Assembly (NCBI RefSeq): GCF_910596095.1 | Contig: NC_056533.1 | Coordinates: forward strand, 28,680,662 to 28,744,661 | Direction: 5' to 3' | DNA: 64,000 nucleotides | DNA from: Thunnus maccoyii | Taxonomy: Eukaryota; Chordata; Actinopteri; Scombriformes; Scombridae | The notes under the pieces: model-generated | The model's database searches: none | The model's input: only the letters and a program-made list of their open reading frames with translations | What the model was told of the DNA's origin: nothing | Made by a program: the position numbers and the translations under genes | In this document: positions 1 through 21,514 of the stretch, piece by piece | Position numbering within the stretch: position 1 is the first letter of the stretch | How the letters are laid out: the number at the start of each line of letters is the position of its first letter

Positions 1-583
1 TTCTTAATACATCTTTATTTTATTTGTATTTTATTGTGTTCATTTTATCTGCTGCTTTATTTATTTGTTAGTATTCCGTTTATAGGCCACTGCTATTTTA
101 ATTATTTCTTGTATGTTTTATACAGATATAATGCCTGTATTATTATAATTATTATTGTTGTTATTATTATTTTTAAGTTTTTTTTTAACTTACTACGTAT
201 TACTTTTTCTTCCCCCTTTCTTTTTTCTTCTTTCTCTATAATTTATTAATTTATTTTGCTTTTTGCTTTGTGTTATTATTTCTCCTTCAACATGGAGAGT
301 TTGTTAAGATGTGCAAGGGAAGCATACAGTTATCAGCAATGCTCCAGCTGTGGTGAGGGTGGGGGGGTGAAGTGTTGATGGGGGGGGGGGGGGGGGGGGG
401 GGTGTTGGAGTAAACAAATAAGGGGGAGTATTGAAATTACATTTTTCCTTTAATATGTTGAACCAAATCTTCACAACAGAATGTCAAAAACAGGGAAATG
501 TGAGGAATAGACCTTGAGGATGTCTGTTAAACCTGTACTCATCAATAAAGAAATGAATACAAAAGAAGAAAAAAATTGTTTTG
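1..583. other. intergenic sequence upstream of btbd1
   Basis: No gene is supported here. Positions 1-250 are strongly T-rich and low in complexity; the open frames there are composition artefacts. A homopolymer of 23 G lies at 380-402. The sequence becomes GC-richer only at about 580, where the btbd1 promoter begins. Confidence 0.6.
380..402. repeat. poly(G) tract, 23 nt
   Basis: An uninterrupted run of G preceded by a second G-rich stretch at about 359-367. Such runs are prone to length error in sequencing and can form quadruplexes on the G strand. It lies about 200 bp upstream of the presumed btbd1 promoter. Confidence 0.9.
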
Positions 584-751
584 GAGGAAGTGTGCGCATG
601 CGTCATTTCTGGAGAGACGCAACCGAAGCTAAAGAAGCTAAAGCTAAAACATCAAAGAGCGATGGCGTCCGCTGCAGGCACGTAGCGGTCGGTGTATGTC
701 AGTGTGTTATGAACGGCTCCTTATAGAAGTAGAGGAGAAAACAGAAAACAG
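584..751 (+). promoter_or_regulatory. btbd1 proximal promoter and 5' UTR with NRF1-like and ETS-like sites
   Basis: A 12-bp sequence at 593-604 (TGCGCATGCGTC) is a close match to the palindromic NRF1 consensus YGCGCAYGCGCR. It is directly preceded by an ETS-like GAGGAAGTG at 584-592. This combination is typical of TATA-less housekeeping promoters, and the btbd1 start codon follows about 150 bp downstream. No TATA box is evident. The transcription start is not visible from sequence and is inferred to lie between 600 and 740. Confidence 0.5.
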
Positions 752-9324
<8,573 letters not shown>

Positions 9325-9730
9325 ACTTAACACGGTGTCATGCAGGTGCACTGAACCAGGGAGACCTCAGACTGCTGGGAAGACTGGACTGCTGGAGATA
9401 TAGTGCCTCGTGATTCCTTGGATTTTTTTTTTTTTTTTTTTTTTGTCACAGTTTTTGCTGATGCATTTACCGAAAGTATATTTGCATATTTTTTATTGTG
9501 CACTGTTATCATTTATTCTGCAGGTATCTTCAAGTACTTCGTTTTTGCATTGTAATAAGGATCAATGTGTGTAATGTAACGTTGTCAGTGGTACATGCTG
9601 TAATTTATGATTTTATGTTTGCTTAGCACTACATTAAAGTAAAAAAAAAAAAAAAACAAGTTTCAGGATTTTTATGGTTTAAATAAATGATCGTTTTTTT
9701 GGCAATAAAATGTCAAAACACAGAATTGTT
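9325..9730 (+). terminator. btbd1: btbd1 3' UTR and poly(A) signals
   Basis: Candidate polyadenylation hexamers are ATTAAA near 9632, followed by a genomic A run, and AATAAA at 9682-9687 and 9704-9709. A poly(T) tract lies at 9423-9444. The mRNA probably ends by about 9730; the exact cleavage site cannot be read. Confidence 0.6.
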
Positions 9731-11984
9731 TCCTTCTATAAACTCCTGGTGATGTTAATGTGGAGTTTATACGTTTCCTCTTTCTGTCACTAGGTGATGC
9801 CAGATACTCCACACAGCCAGCTATCACACCACTAGAATAACTGGGGAGCAGGAAGGATAGCTCAATGGTTCCTGGCTTGAGGGTTGTGGAATGATCTAGA
9901 TGAACTCATAAAACCTTCCTTTGACACCAACTTGTTATCTTGTGTGTGTATTTGACTAGATTTTATTCAACTCAATTATAAAAAGAGTGGATATTGTTTC
10001 AATAATTGGTTCATGCAAGATAGTAATCGTGGAATTGTAGCTGCATAGTCTTGGTCCTTTATTTTTTTTCCAGAAGGTTTTTACCAAGTTTGCATCAGCG
10101 GCAGAAGCTGGACATTTCAATTATTCATTACCGTTACCAGTTTAACTTCCCTGCTCACTTGCTAACATGTTTTCACAAACCCTCAGTCACAGCAAATGTT
10201 CAGCTGTTACAACTGATTCAAATTTGTCCTATCATGGTGGTTTATTGGTTAGTAACAAAAGATTTACTAAACATAAAGATCAGTATCACACCAATTTATA
10301 AGCTTCTTTGTGTAAATATTCCACACATTTTTTTTTCTAAATTCAATCATAATTTGTCTTCTTTTTTTCAAATTAGTTGAACTACTCCAAAATCTTTCCA
10401 CACACCATTTGGCAACTGTAAGGGATCACTGATCCATCAATCCAACATTTCTGCTGAAAAATCATTTTGAAACTTTCCTTCCCTGGGTTGTTTTACCTCA
10501 TCTGGCCTTTAAAGGGTCACTTCAGCGATTTAGTACTTCACCTCAATAAAGTCGGGGGACTTTCTAGTCACATATCTTTAAAAAGAACGGTAAAAATCGA
10601 TGCAGCAGAGCCCAAGATATCCTGACTTTAAGTTCTTATAGGCTGAGTCAAGCTTCAAAACCACTGAATCCTATAAGTTTGATAATGTAATTCCTCTTCA
10701 GACTCTCCCTGTCTGGTAAACGCACAGTCCTTTCAAGCTCTATACCCCCAGAGGTTTTCTGTTGTAAATGTGGATTCTCCATACCTAAACCGAGGTAACT
10801 CAGATGATATCATTAGGGATTATTTCCCCAGACATTATAAAACTCCTCTAGAGCAACAGGGGACATTATACAGAGAAAACTGATAGAAACATGATGATTA
10901 GGGGTTGCAGGTAGAAATAGCCTCAATTTAAGAGGTCAAACATGTTGGGAATCACTGATAGAGGATCAACCTTTGGCAATATTTTGAATCATTTTGCTCA
11001 GGTGACTGTTGCAGTGTCTCAAAAATGATGTCTGATTAAAAAAAAATCCTTTTATTAGAATGTTACAAGTGAAGATCACCTGACACCTGACTTGCAGCAA
11101 AACACAGTGTTCTTCAAATCATAGTACTGCAAAAAAGCAGCAGAATTGTCATTTAAGCCTCAGTTGGATCCTCCTAAATCCCAGATCAGTAGCCTAATGC
11201 CAGATTATTTCTTGAATGTGTTCAGTTCTTATTGGCAGCACAATGCCAGTGAAAAGAAAAGAAAGCTGCATCTACAGCACAGAGATGAAGTGCTCTTAAA
11301 ATTGCATAATCTGCACATTCATATGAGAAAGGCGGTGGAAACAAGACCACTTTAGATGGCAGTGAGTGGGCTTTGACGAAGAGAGTGATCCGCAGAGGCT
11401 GAGTCACCGGGACCTGAGAGCTTATTCTGCTGACTGCCCACTTAGATAGCCTTTAATACACAAAGAACCAAGAAAATCAGTTTGAGACAGGTTTTTTCCA
11501 CCCACCAGGTACAAAACGCTCAAATGCAAGGAGGACAAATAGACTATAGCACTAACACAGTCTCCTGCTCTCACCTGTGTTGTGTAAAACAAAAAAAGTA
11601 TTCAGTACTGTAATGTATTCATAGGGTTGATGGAGGGAAGCTCCTTCTGATACTGAAGCATTAAATAGGCAAATATGAAGCTTTGGAGGAGTAAATACCT
11701 CAAGCTCAGCTATTAGATTACAAATCCACATTAGTCATTTGCGATTTTCTGGTATGTGTTTGTATTTCTGACTGTGTTTGTGTGGGTGGATGTAGATAGC
11801 AGCAGTATGGGCTGTCTTTCTCTGTCCATCTACTTGAGCACTGACATCATGAGAGAGGATTTATGCCTCTGCTGTTTTTGACAACCTATGTCATGTGACT
11901 GTACAGGACTGAAGTGTTGCTGTTTGGTTCTGTGGCAGACTTGCATTGCCATAAGCAAACCAGACAAAATAGACAAAGGTTTTG

Positions 11985-12266
11985 AGTGAAATGTCTTGAC
12001 TATTAAATAGATGAAATTTGGTACAAACATTCACGTCACACTCAGGAGGAATAGCATTTTTTTGGTTTATGACTAAAATTTTGTAAAATAAAACAATTTC
12101 CCATCAGCCTCAGCTGTACTTTTACCACTAACTTGCAAATGGTAGCATGCTAAAACACTAAACTAAGATGATGAGCATCCTCCTGAACCTGCGCACATTT
12201 TTTTGATTATATTAGCATGTTGACTTTAGCATTTTACTCCAAGTATCTGCATCACAGAGCTGCTGT
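11985..12266 (+). repeat. interspersed repeat of the ATGCTAA... type, copy A
   Basis: Contains GATGAAATTTGGTACAAACA, then CCCATCAGCCTCAGCTGTAC and TAGCATGCTAAAACACTAAA. The same order of blocks occurs at about 58135-58540 and, as the reverse complement, at 17740-17935; parts occur near 19150-19440 and 61370-61540. It is a middle-repetitive teleost family of unknown transposition mechanism, and it abuts the hAT-like element. Confidence 0.55.
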
Positions 12267-13164
12267 AATGTGTCTGTAAAGTACTCAGATCCTTTACTTA
12301 AGTAAAAGTACCAATACAGCACTATAAAAATACTCCATTACAAGTAAAAGTCCTGCATCAAAAATCCTACTTAAGTAAAAGTACATAAGTATTAACAGCA
12401 ACATGTAAATGTATCAAAGTAAAAGTGGTGGTTTGGTCCCTCTGACTGATATATTATTACATATGACATCATTATATTATCAATACTGAAGCATCAATGT
12501 TTAAGCAGCATGTTACTGTTGTAGCTGCTGGAGGTGGAGCTAGTCTGAACTACATTATATACAGTTAGCTAGTAGTGGTTCCCAACCTAGGGATCTGGCC
12601 CCTCTGAAGGGTCACCAGATAAATCTGAGAGGTCGTGAGATGATTAATGGGAGAGGAAAGAAGAAAAACAAAGTTCTGGTACACAAATCTGTTTTCAGTT
12701 TTGTTTTTTTTTTTTTACTTTTTCTCTAATCTTTGATTTTTGGTGAAATATTGGATCATTTGAACATTTATTGAAATGAAACCATGTGAGAAGTTTAGAA
12801 GGAAAAATCACTATTTGGTGGAGCTGTGAACAACTCATAGACATCTGAAATGTGACCCGACTACACACTGCTTTTTGTAATACACCAAAAACCAGAAAGT
12901 TTGGAAACCACTGGTTTCATCTTTAACAATGTGTTGTATTTTAAAAGCTTGTTATATTATCCTTTGTGTCAAATCTTCATCTGACTAACTAAAGCTGTCA
13001 AATAAATGTAGTGGAGTAGAAAGTAAAATATTGCCCTCTGAAATGTAGTGGAGTGGAAGTATAAAGTAGCATCAAATGGAAATACTAAAGTAAAGTCCAA
13101 ATGCCTCAAAATTGTACTTAAGTACAGTACTTGAGTAAATGTACTTAGTTACTTTCCACCACTG
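12267..13164 (+). mobile_element. hAT-like non-autonomous element, longer copy
   Basis: Contains GTACTCAGATCCTTTACTTA near the left end and TTAGTTACTTTCCACCACTG at the right end, with many AAGTA/TACTT motifs between. The right terminus is the same as that of the 255-bp element at 22660-22914; the left terminus has decayed. The middle (about 12530-12910) is present here and missing in the other copy. There is no coding capacity. Confidence 0.75.
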
Positions 13165-14642
13165 AGGCCAGCTGAGTATAAACTAGATATAGAGGAGGTC
13201 TTACAAGCAATGGGCCCCATTTCACCAAAGTTGCAACATATAAGCTATGGTTTGCAACAAGATTTCTACTCCTATTGATTTTGACACATTGAACTAATCA
13301 GAAAGCATCCGTTACTTGCTGCCCATGCATGAGCATGCAAGAGCACTCAGAAATGTATCTGCAATTTGCATCTAACTTTCATTTGTAAAATATATCTTTG
13401 CTGAAAAAAAACAGGCCCCTGATTTTTAGCCTAACCACTAACTGAGGTGCCTCTGGTATATGTAACCCACAACTTAACAAAAGCATTCAGATTCACTCAG
13501 ATATGAAGCAAACATCACTGCAGCAGAGATTTAAATTACATTCACATTATTTACATAAATTGAGAAAAATCAAAAATGGGGCCATGGCTTGTCTAATATT
13601 CATTTACAGCCTAAAGACATTTAGTTAATTGAGGCTTCAATCAGTCCTGCCTTATCTCCAATCTTCCTTTGTGCAGTCTGATTAATTTAAACCAACCACA
13701 TTAGGTCATTTGTAAAATCTTTTTTAGGAGATTTTCCTGAAAACTGAATAAAGTTATTCCAGGACCACGCTCAATCAGTCATCCTGAAATTGGACTTTGG
13801 TGAGGAACCTTTCCTGCAATTCACCACTGTGATTAATCTGAGCTGTTACATGGTTGCTTATTCAAATATTCTGTTCACACACAAAAAAACATATATTCAT
13901 AATTTTCTGGTGTGAGATCCAGCTCTGAGTGCGTGTCCAGACCACTTCACACATCAACCTGCAGGGATGTGTGTGTCCCTACTTGTCCAGCTGGTGGAGT
14001 TATGTAATCTGTATTCTAATGATGTAAGACTTTTGGGTAATTAATCACCACGCACATATATAGGACTGTGTGGTAAGTGTCACTAACAACCCCAGATGCT
14101 GGTGAATCACTTGGTGTTGAGTGTGTGCTTTGTTCACGTCAACTGAAACTTCTGAACTTTATTGTTCAGAGGAGAAGAGGAGGGTCATTACCTGCTGTTT
14201 ACCTGTCTCACTATCTAAAACATAAGCTTTACATAAATATACTTTTATACTATCATGATGATAGTGACAGTGGAGACGGCAGTTAAATGAAATGTCAGTG
14301 CACATCTGGTAGACAGGTGTGTAGGAAAGTCTGAATTCCCGCTCACTGAGACAACTTATCAGGCCAATATGTTGTGTAATATGAGACTATTTACTTATTT
14401 TCACAGTAATCCACTTAACAATTTGTTTTTCGTTAAGCTTATGACGATTATTATCAATTTGGATATGAGACTCAGACTGGTTGTTGTCTGAGCTTCATAC
14501 CCCTCCCATCCCTTATTTGGAAATACTTATTTTGGCCATTTCCAAATTCTCTTCTATTATATGGAAGCCAATTTCTGTCAGAAAAAGAAAGAATAGATAT
14601 AATGTTGTGCATAATAAAAACTAAAATACTCATATCTTAATT

Positions 14643-14679
14643 ATTAAGTATCTGATGAATGATCAGATACTTAATTATG
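14643..14679. repeat. perfect-stem inverted repeat
   Basis: TTAAGTATCTGAT is followed after a short loop by ATCAGATACTTAA, giving a stem of at least 13 bp with a loop of a few bases. It could be a relic of a MITE or just an AT-rich hairpin; nothing nearby suggests a transcript. Confidence 0.6.
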
Positions 14680-15186
14680 ACACAATAAGATAATCAATTA
14701 ATTAAACTTTCATGGTATAGTTGTTATGTAAGTTGTTTGTATTTTGTGCTGCTTTGTATGTACTTTTTTATTGAGTTTTGTGTTTTGTGCTTAAATGTAT
14801 GTGTATGTATGGTTGAGTCTTGTGCAGTTTCATATGTATTTTACTGTTGAGTTATATGTATTTTAAAGGCCCATCTAGGAATGCACATTGCAAACTAGCT
14901 TAGGCTATAAATGCTGTGGTATGTGGCATTAGTTCATGCTATAAACTTGTCCCTATACAAATAAACATTAAATAAATAAACAAGTTTTTAATTAATTTTA
15001 ATCATATAATTTTAATTTAGTATGTGAAATTTTGACTTAAACAGAAGTATTTTTATTTTTCATTTTTATTATGCTTATTTTTACATTTTTATTTCTTTTT
15101 TTGTTGGCGGTAATGGGCTTCCATACCCTTTCCACAGTTCTTCAGCAACATTGTCTAGTTTTATGGATTTTTAAAAAATCAATTTA

Positions 15187-15378
15187 GGCCTTTTTCACAG
15201 CAGACACTTTGACTTATCATTGTAGGAAAAACACTGGTGTTACTGATAACATTAACAATGTCTCCGTTCTTATCAAGTTTCCCAGAAAGCCATGAGAGTG
15301 TGACAGTGAGTCAGCATGAACAATATACCTGTACTTCTTCTACTGTGACGTGTGAAAATGTCTTCTGTGAAAAAGACC
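15187..15378. mobile_element. short TIR element (MITE)
   Basis: Left end GGCCTTTTTCACAGCAGACA and right end TGTCTTCTGTGAAAAAGACC are imperfect inverted copies about 20 bp long, 192 bp apart. A lone end-like sequence (TGTCTTCTGTGAAAAAAG) recurs in homer2 intron 5 at about 46043-46060. No coding capacity; superfamily not assigned. Confidence 0.65.
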
Positions 15379-17199
15379 TTTTATTTATAGCGTAATTGCC
15401 TCAGGTGTAAATTGACTCCTTAATTGGTTGTTGCAGTTTGTGGCTCTGGTTTAAAAATAATCATTCAGAAATTTCATATAGTGAGTTTTATTTCTGACAA
15501 AGGTCTGTTACTGAACCGTTGCATTTTCGATCATGTTCCTTCAGAAAGTGCGTGGTAATTCAGACTTTCTTTACTCTAATAAAATCAGATCAGCTAGTTT
15601 AGTCATCATGCCTGGGGTCACAATGGCAAATAAAATAAACCAAATTTCTTGAGTTTACTTCTATTGGTCCACTGGTTTCAAGAAAATGAACATTTGTTTT
15701 ACACAGAGGAAATCTATGCCTGTGCCCTTTGAGTGCAAGTTGTATTAATATTCAACAATGTAAATTTTGAGCGGTGGATCGATGAGATGCTCTGCAGGGT
15801 GCTGATGCTTGTCATCTTGAAGTCTAATTGCAGACTTGTAGGCATTATGCACAGAACACGCTGAAGACTGGAAACATTTCCATGTAATACACTGCTGAAT
15901 TTAAGTATGCCCCTCCTCCTAATGAGATGGGTTTTTGTACAATCAAACATCACTCACAAACCGGCATCATTTCTGCACTGAAAAGATTCTGGGAGTTTTG
16001 TGTGTATACAGATGACATGTCAGCCTGTCCTTGGGGCAAAGCATTGGTTTGGATGATAGAGGTAGCTGGACTGAACAAGAGATGTAATGTCTCAGCTGAT
16101 GGGAGCTTGGTAGTGGATAAAGGCTTGGTTGTGGTGATTTAAACGGATGTTTTGATAATAAGTGACAGACTACTTCTAACCTTACTGTGTGTGGCAGTAT
16201 TCCTGAAGCCTGCCTGCACGTTCCTGTGGAGACACCACCAGATATAATCAGACTAACAAGCTCCCCTTAGCAGCACAGTCCGCTGTCTTTACATGGATGA
16301 CCTGAGCGGCTGCATGATTAACTTATAGAGCGTGCAGTTGAATGAGCAAGGGACAAGATGTCATCAAATCTGATCTACAACAGCAATTATTAAGAGACTA
16401 TTCTTAAGTCTAAGTGCACGTATTAGTGTTTGCTTATCTGCACGTGTGCATCCATGTGACAGGGTGCAATCGTGTACATATTTGTATGTACCCTATGAAG
16501 CTGGGGGCATTCATTTCAAGAGAAAGAGCAGAGCAGGAGTACTCAGCCATTCAGACACGTCACACGTTACATGAACCCTCTCCACTGTCTGCTTAGGGCT
16601 GGCTGGCCTGGGCCAACCTTAGCCCCTGCACTCTCCAACACCAGATGTAGGTCGCTGAGTGCTGCAGGGGCTGGGGGATGTGGTGTCTATGTGTGTGTGG
16701 TGTGTGTGGTGGTTGTGTAGGGGGGGTGGGGGGTCATCAACAAGGACATGGCCCCCAGCACACTGTCTCCATTGCTGTCACATTGCATCGTCACAAACAG
16801 GCCACATGAAGCCTGACAGCACGGCAGACCAGAATCAGGGGACTCTCACTGGTCTCTTACTGTGGCTCTCTCTATTGTTTTCCTTCTGTTATGCTCTCCG
16901 TGCCTCACTTTGCATTAACAGCTTATTAATTAAAATGTGATAGGCGATGGATTTGATTATAGGGGGCACTGAAAGGGTTCATAAGCACCTCTCCATTAAG
17001 TAATAAACCAAAATAATGTTTTTTTTTTCTCAATGCTGTAATGAAAAACTGTTCTCTCCCTGAAATCCAAATGTTTATTGCTGCACTAACAAGATGAGTA
17101 CAAATGGATGAGTAAGGCATTCTCAGTGCTCTGTGGAAGCTGAATTAACATGTTGACCCCTGGATTAGTAGCTGTGTTTAATTGATTAGACTCTTTGTG

Positions 17200-17590
17200 A
17201 AGACGCCTACTGCTGCTGCTATTATTATTAGTCATTTTTGCCCACTGCTACCGCTATTGTTATTAGTCATATTTCTATTATTATTGTTACTATTGTTGTT
17301 TTTATGCTTTTCTGTGTCTCTCTCCGCCATCTCCCCCTCTCTCTTTCTCCTTCAACCCAACCGGTCAAGGCAGATGGCCGCCCACCCAGAGCCCGGTTCT
17401 GCCAGAGGTTTCTTCCCGTTAAAGGGGAGTTTTTCCTTGCCGCTGTCGCCAAGTGCTTGCTCATGAGGGAACGTTGAATATCTATAAATTAAAAAGTACG
17501 GTCTAGACCTGCTCTATGTAAAAAGTGCCCTGAGTTTACTTCTGTTGTGATTTGACGCTAATATAAATAAAACTGACTTAACTTAAAGGC
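17200..17590 (+). mobile_element. dispersed retroelement-like repeat with LINE-type tail
   Basis: A trinucleotide/pyrimidine-rich head is followed by a GC-rich body (AACCGGTCAAGGCAGATGGC, GTTTCTTCCCGTTAAAGGGG, GTACGGTCTAGACCTGCTCT). It ends in a tail GACGCTAATATAAATAAAACTGACTTAACTT, here split by reading as GCTAATATAAATAAAACTGA plus a short direct repeat. The tail resembles the GCTATATAAATAAA ending of the L2-like element at 47390 on the same strand. I interpret it as a 3' LINE/SINE-type fragment; the name is not certain. Confidence 0.6.
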
Positions 17591-17739
17591 TGTAAGGAGA
17601 AATCTTTTCATCTGAAACTCTAATAATTAGCTGCATCCCAACTCCATACCACGTATGAATTATAAGACAGATTTGAGTATGTAGTGTTCACACTTAAAAG
17701 TCAAACAAACTCAAACAAGGACAGTATGCTAGCAGCTCT

Positions 17740-17935
17740 AGAGGCTGTACTCTACAGCTGTACTTCGAACTAACTGCTGACGTTAACATGCTAACATGCT
17801 CACAATGACAATTCTTCTAACATGCTGATGTTTAGCAGGTATAATGTTTACCATGTTCACCATCTTAGTTTAGTGTTTTAGCAATTGCTAATTAGCAAAG
17901 TACAGCTCAGTAGTATTTGGTCATGAGCTAAAGAG
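17740..17935 (-). repeat. interspersed repeat of the ATGCTAA... type, copy B
   Basis: TTAACATGCTAACATGCTCA and ACCATCTTAGTTTAGTGTTT are the reverse complement of the blocks seen at 58420-58530. It is truncated at both ends. Confidence 0.6.
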
Positions 17936-19149
17936 GAACTTTTTTTTAATTTTGACCCAGTGGTGAGGCTGGATGAACGGTTAAGAGATGATGATTTATT
18001 TTTATTTATTTATTTATTTTGGTGACTTTTTTTTATTGCTTTTTTTCTCCCATGTTGTTTGGTAAAGGCACAGGATACACAACACAAAAGGAATTGTCAT
18101 GCAAAGAATATACACTCCATGTGAATCGAACCAAAACAACTTGACAAACAAAAGCAGCCTGTACCTTCCCAGCCCTTACACCCTATACCCCATGGCTGCA
18201 AAGAGAAAAAAAAGAAAAGAAAAACAAACAAATAAAAAAAACTGAAAACAAACAACAACAACAAAAAAAGCAGACTACAGCTGCCAAGTTTACAAAACTA
18301 TATGATCTATTTGTACACACAGATTTAAATGTAAATAGCATGTGTCTACTGTTGCAGAGTACAGGATCATGAAATCCACAGTGGTCAGCCAGAAGGAAAA
18401 ACAGGATGTTTTTTTGCCCTCCAAATCTGTTTACCCCCCTCAAAAAAAAAAGAAAATAAAAATTAAAGGAGCATTTTGAGCTCTTGAGCAGCCTTCATCA
18501 TTTCGTGAATAGATTCTATTTTTATTCTGTTTGTACCAGGGAACAAGAAGCTTCAAATGATAATACTTTGTAAAATAACAGTTTCCACTTAAATACGTTT
18601 GTGGGGTGGTTTCCATCTCATAACCAGGATTTGTTTTGTTGCTGTTAAGCCTGCAAACAAAACTTTCTTCTTATGTAAAGGTAGGGTTATGGCTGAATCA
18701 TCATTCAATAGCATGATTTATGGAAAACAAGAACACTCACATCATATGGATGTAACTGATTTTTGGGGGGCATATAGTGCCTAAAGGGTTTTGAGTAATT
18801 CTTAATTGGCATCTTTTTCTTTGTGCTGAGAAAAATCTGTGAATTAACTTACAGTGCAGTAATTGGGTATTATAATTGAGAGGAGAAAGAGTCATGTTGT
18901 TCCATACTCTCTGCCAATATACACTGAAATCACACTCTTTTAGATTAACACTCTACAGCTACACAGCCTGCAAGTCTGTTCAATTTGTTTTGTAATTTTT
19001 TATACAGGTAAGACACAAAACCAAGTTTTGGGTTTACCACGGTCATTAAGTGCAACAAAGGATGAAGTGCCAAGGGCTGATGCCAGGGGACACCATAGTT
19101 ACACATCGCTGTACATGACTGTAGGTACATGAAGCGAAACGATGAAAGT

Positions 19150-19440
19150 TGTTACAGTTTACTCTGAGGGGGACATGAATGTGTGTACTATTTCAGGGCA
19201 ATCAGTCCAATAGTTGTAGAGAAATTTCACTCAAAACCACAAATGTCAACCTCATGGTGGCACTATTTGAATAATAAGGAGATCTCTGAGGTCATTTAGG
19301 ATTAATCCTCTGGAAACCATTAATGTCTCTGCTAAATTTCATGTCAAACTATCCAATAATTGTTGAGATATTTCAGTCTGGACCAAGGTGGCAGATGATA
19401 ATGCCATCCATAGAGTTATGCCACTAGCATGACTAAAAAT
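19150..19440 (-). repeat. interspersed repeat of the ATGCTAA... type, outer segment
   Basis: Contains TTCATGTCAAACTATCCAAT, TTGAGATATTTCAGTCTGGA and ATGCCATCCATAGAGTTATG, which I recognise as a common teleost dispersed repeat that usually flanks the ATGCTAA blocks. The assignment to the same family is from memory of typical copies, not from an alignment. Confidence 0.4.
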
Positions 19441-19783
19441 TAAGATTAAGTAGTAAAAAAAAACAACAACGATTGATTCTTTAGTGTGCTTGTGATGGAT
19501 GCTATTGTCCCACAATGCAATACAAACAAGAAATGTGGGAAGTACTTATGGCTTCAAAAAATTAAAAGAAATTGCAACAGGTGTTAAAACAAACAAAAAA
19601 AAAGAATATGTGTTCACACTGGACAGTAAAGTATTGGCTACTAAAAACAGTCAGAATGCGAAGTAATAAAAAACATTTGAGCACACAGACGGATACAGAA
19701 GAAATGAAGGAACACCTCACAGCTGGAAAAAAATCAAAACCAGTTGTAGATGGTGGTAAAACAGCTCCAGGAAAACCTCAGAA

Positions 19784-19787
<4 letters not shown>

Positions 19788-19839
<52 letters not shown>
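19788..19839. repeat. (TA)n microsatellite
   Basis: A perfect AT/TA run of about 52 bp, fully self-complementary and therefore able to extrude as a hairpin. Confidence 0.95.
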
Positions 19840-19842
<3 letters not shown>

Positions 19843-21514
19843 AAAACATTCTGTCTAGTTTGATTAATGTTTGTATCACTTACTGTTAGCATAAAACAGT
19901 GTGTTGATTTCTTGTATACTAATTGCTAAACAGTCTACTATGAAGTATATAGTATGCACTTTATACAATTAATATGTAGTAGGACTTGGCACACACCTCA
20001 TACTGAAGTCTTGTCTAATAACTGCAAAAACAGTATACTATGACAATTAGTATACAGTACATACTGTAATCTCCTTTATTTCTGTTCAGCTCTTAAAAAA
20101 AAAGAAAAGAAAAAAAGAAATGTGACTTGTGCTGACCCTTAACTGTAATGTCATGTTCAATTCCTAGACAGTGACCTAATTCCTTTCTATACCATCACAA
20201 CAGTTACATTTTGTTATTTCTCTGCCGATAAATCCCTGTTTTACTTTCTCTGTCTCCATCTCTGTCCGGCACATCCCCTCTCTGTGAAGACGCAGCAATC
20301 TAGGGTGAAGTTTCTCTAATCTAAACTGATTACAGAGATGGCAGCCTTCCCTGCTGTGTGCCAGTTTCAGCACATCCCCCCCACACACACACACACGTTC
20401 TCCCTAACCTCCTCTCCTCCCTCCCTTATCATCACAGCTGATTGCACTGTTGAAGTCCAAATGAACTGTTAACCCCATCTTCATCACAGCCTTAAATAGA
20501 AACCAGAGAATGGTATTCAGGCAGTGATAGAAACAATGCTGAGTGTTTCTGCGTTTGAAATGGATCAGTGGAGTGGGTCAATGTGTCCGAAGTCACCATT
20601 TCTCACTTAATTAAGATCCACTTTCAATGGTTAGAGAGACACAAGGCCTGACATCTTTAGGCAATGAGCTACATATGCCATAGCCAATGATGCGTGTAGT
20701 GATAATGTATTAATGATGGACATAAATATTTCAGTTGTTTTTCCACAATGTGAACTATTGGTCTTAGGCTCCTTTTGAGCTGAATTTCCCTCCACACTCG
20801 GTACAGACTGACATTAAATGCTGAAACGATGAAGCCGCTGAAATCTGGCTCCAATAAATTCTTGATTTCTGAGCCTGTGATAAGAGTTTTGATACAAGCA
20901 TCATTACATCTTTTAGGTTAAAAAAAAACAAACTGTTGATCTGTACTTTTAACATATTTAAATAAGAGCTTAAGGTTTGGCAATGCTGCAGATTTAATAT
21001 TAGTCAAAAATGTTTCTAAATGTGCTATATGAAGCGCCTTGACTTAAATGTGGTTTGGAATCAATCATATGCAATATGTCTAGCCAGTGGAGCCTGACCT
21101 TTTTGGCCCGTGTTGCCTTTAAAAACAAAAATAAAAAAATCAATGTCAATTTGTGTCCTCCTGTCACAAGTTATGGCCCTACTGTGAACATAAGTTGTGA
21201 TTAGTTCAAACAAAGTGACTTTTATTGCTCAGATTATTATTTAAAGGATTTTTTTAGGCCTGAGGAGGGGTACATATACAATATTTTACAAGAAAAAAAA
21301 AAAAGATACATTTAGAGAGAAGTCAGAAATAAAATCAACCTAATTTTAAGTGCTAGAAACATACCCTTATTTCTTATACTTTTAATCATCTCGTGACACC
21401 TGGGTTGGTAACCGCTGCTATAAACAATCTATAACATCAAAAAGCAGAGAATACTTCATGCCATTGTGCTGGTTTTGTTGACTGTTGAGTCTAATAACCT
21501 CACAAAAAAAGAAA

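Larger units (their letters stand above)
9731..21514. other. intergenic region between btbd1 and ramac; no gene supported
   Basis: About 11.8 kb of AT-rich sequence with no exon-like frame I recognise. It holds repeat material: a probable interspersed repeat at about 10510-10920 (begins TTTAAAGGGTCACTTCAGCG), a hAT-like element at 12267-13164, a TIR MITE at 15187-15378, a LINE-tail-like repeat at about 17200-17590, GCTAACATG-type repeats, and (ATTT)n and (TA)n runs. Confidence 0.6.

Noticed and set aside
34-249. Open frame of 71 codons at the left edge
   Set aside because: Phe/Ile/Leu-rich translation of T-rich low-complexity DNA; no homology recognised.
9845-9920. tRNA-like words (GATAGCTCAATGGTT) after btbd1
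   Set aside because: Box A resembles the consensus, but no box B or cloverleaf follows.
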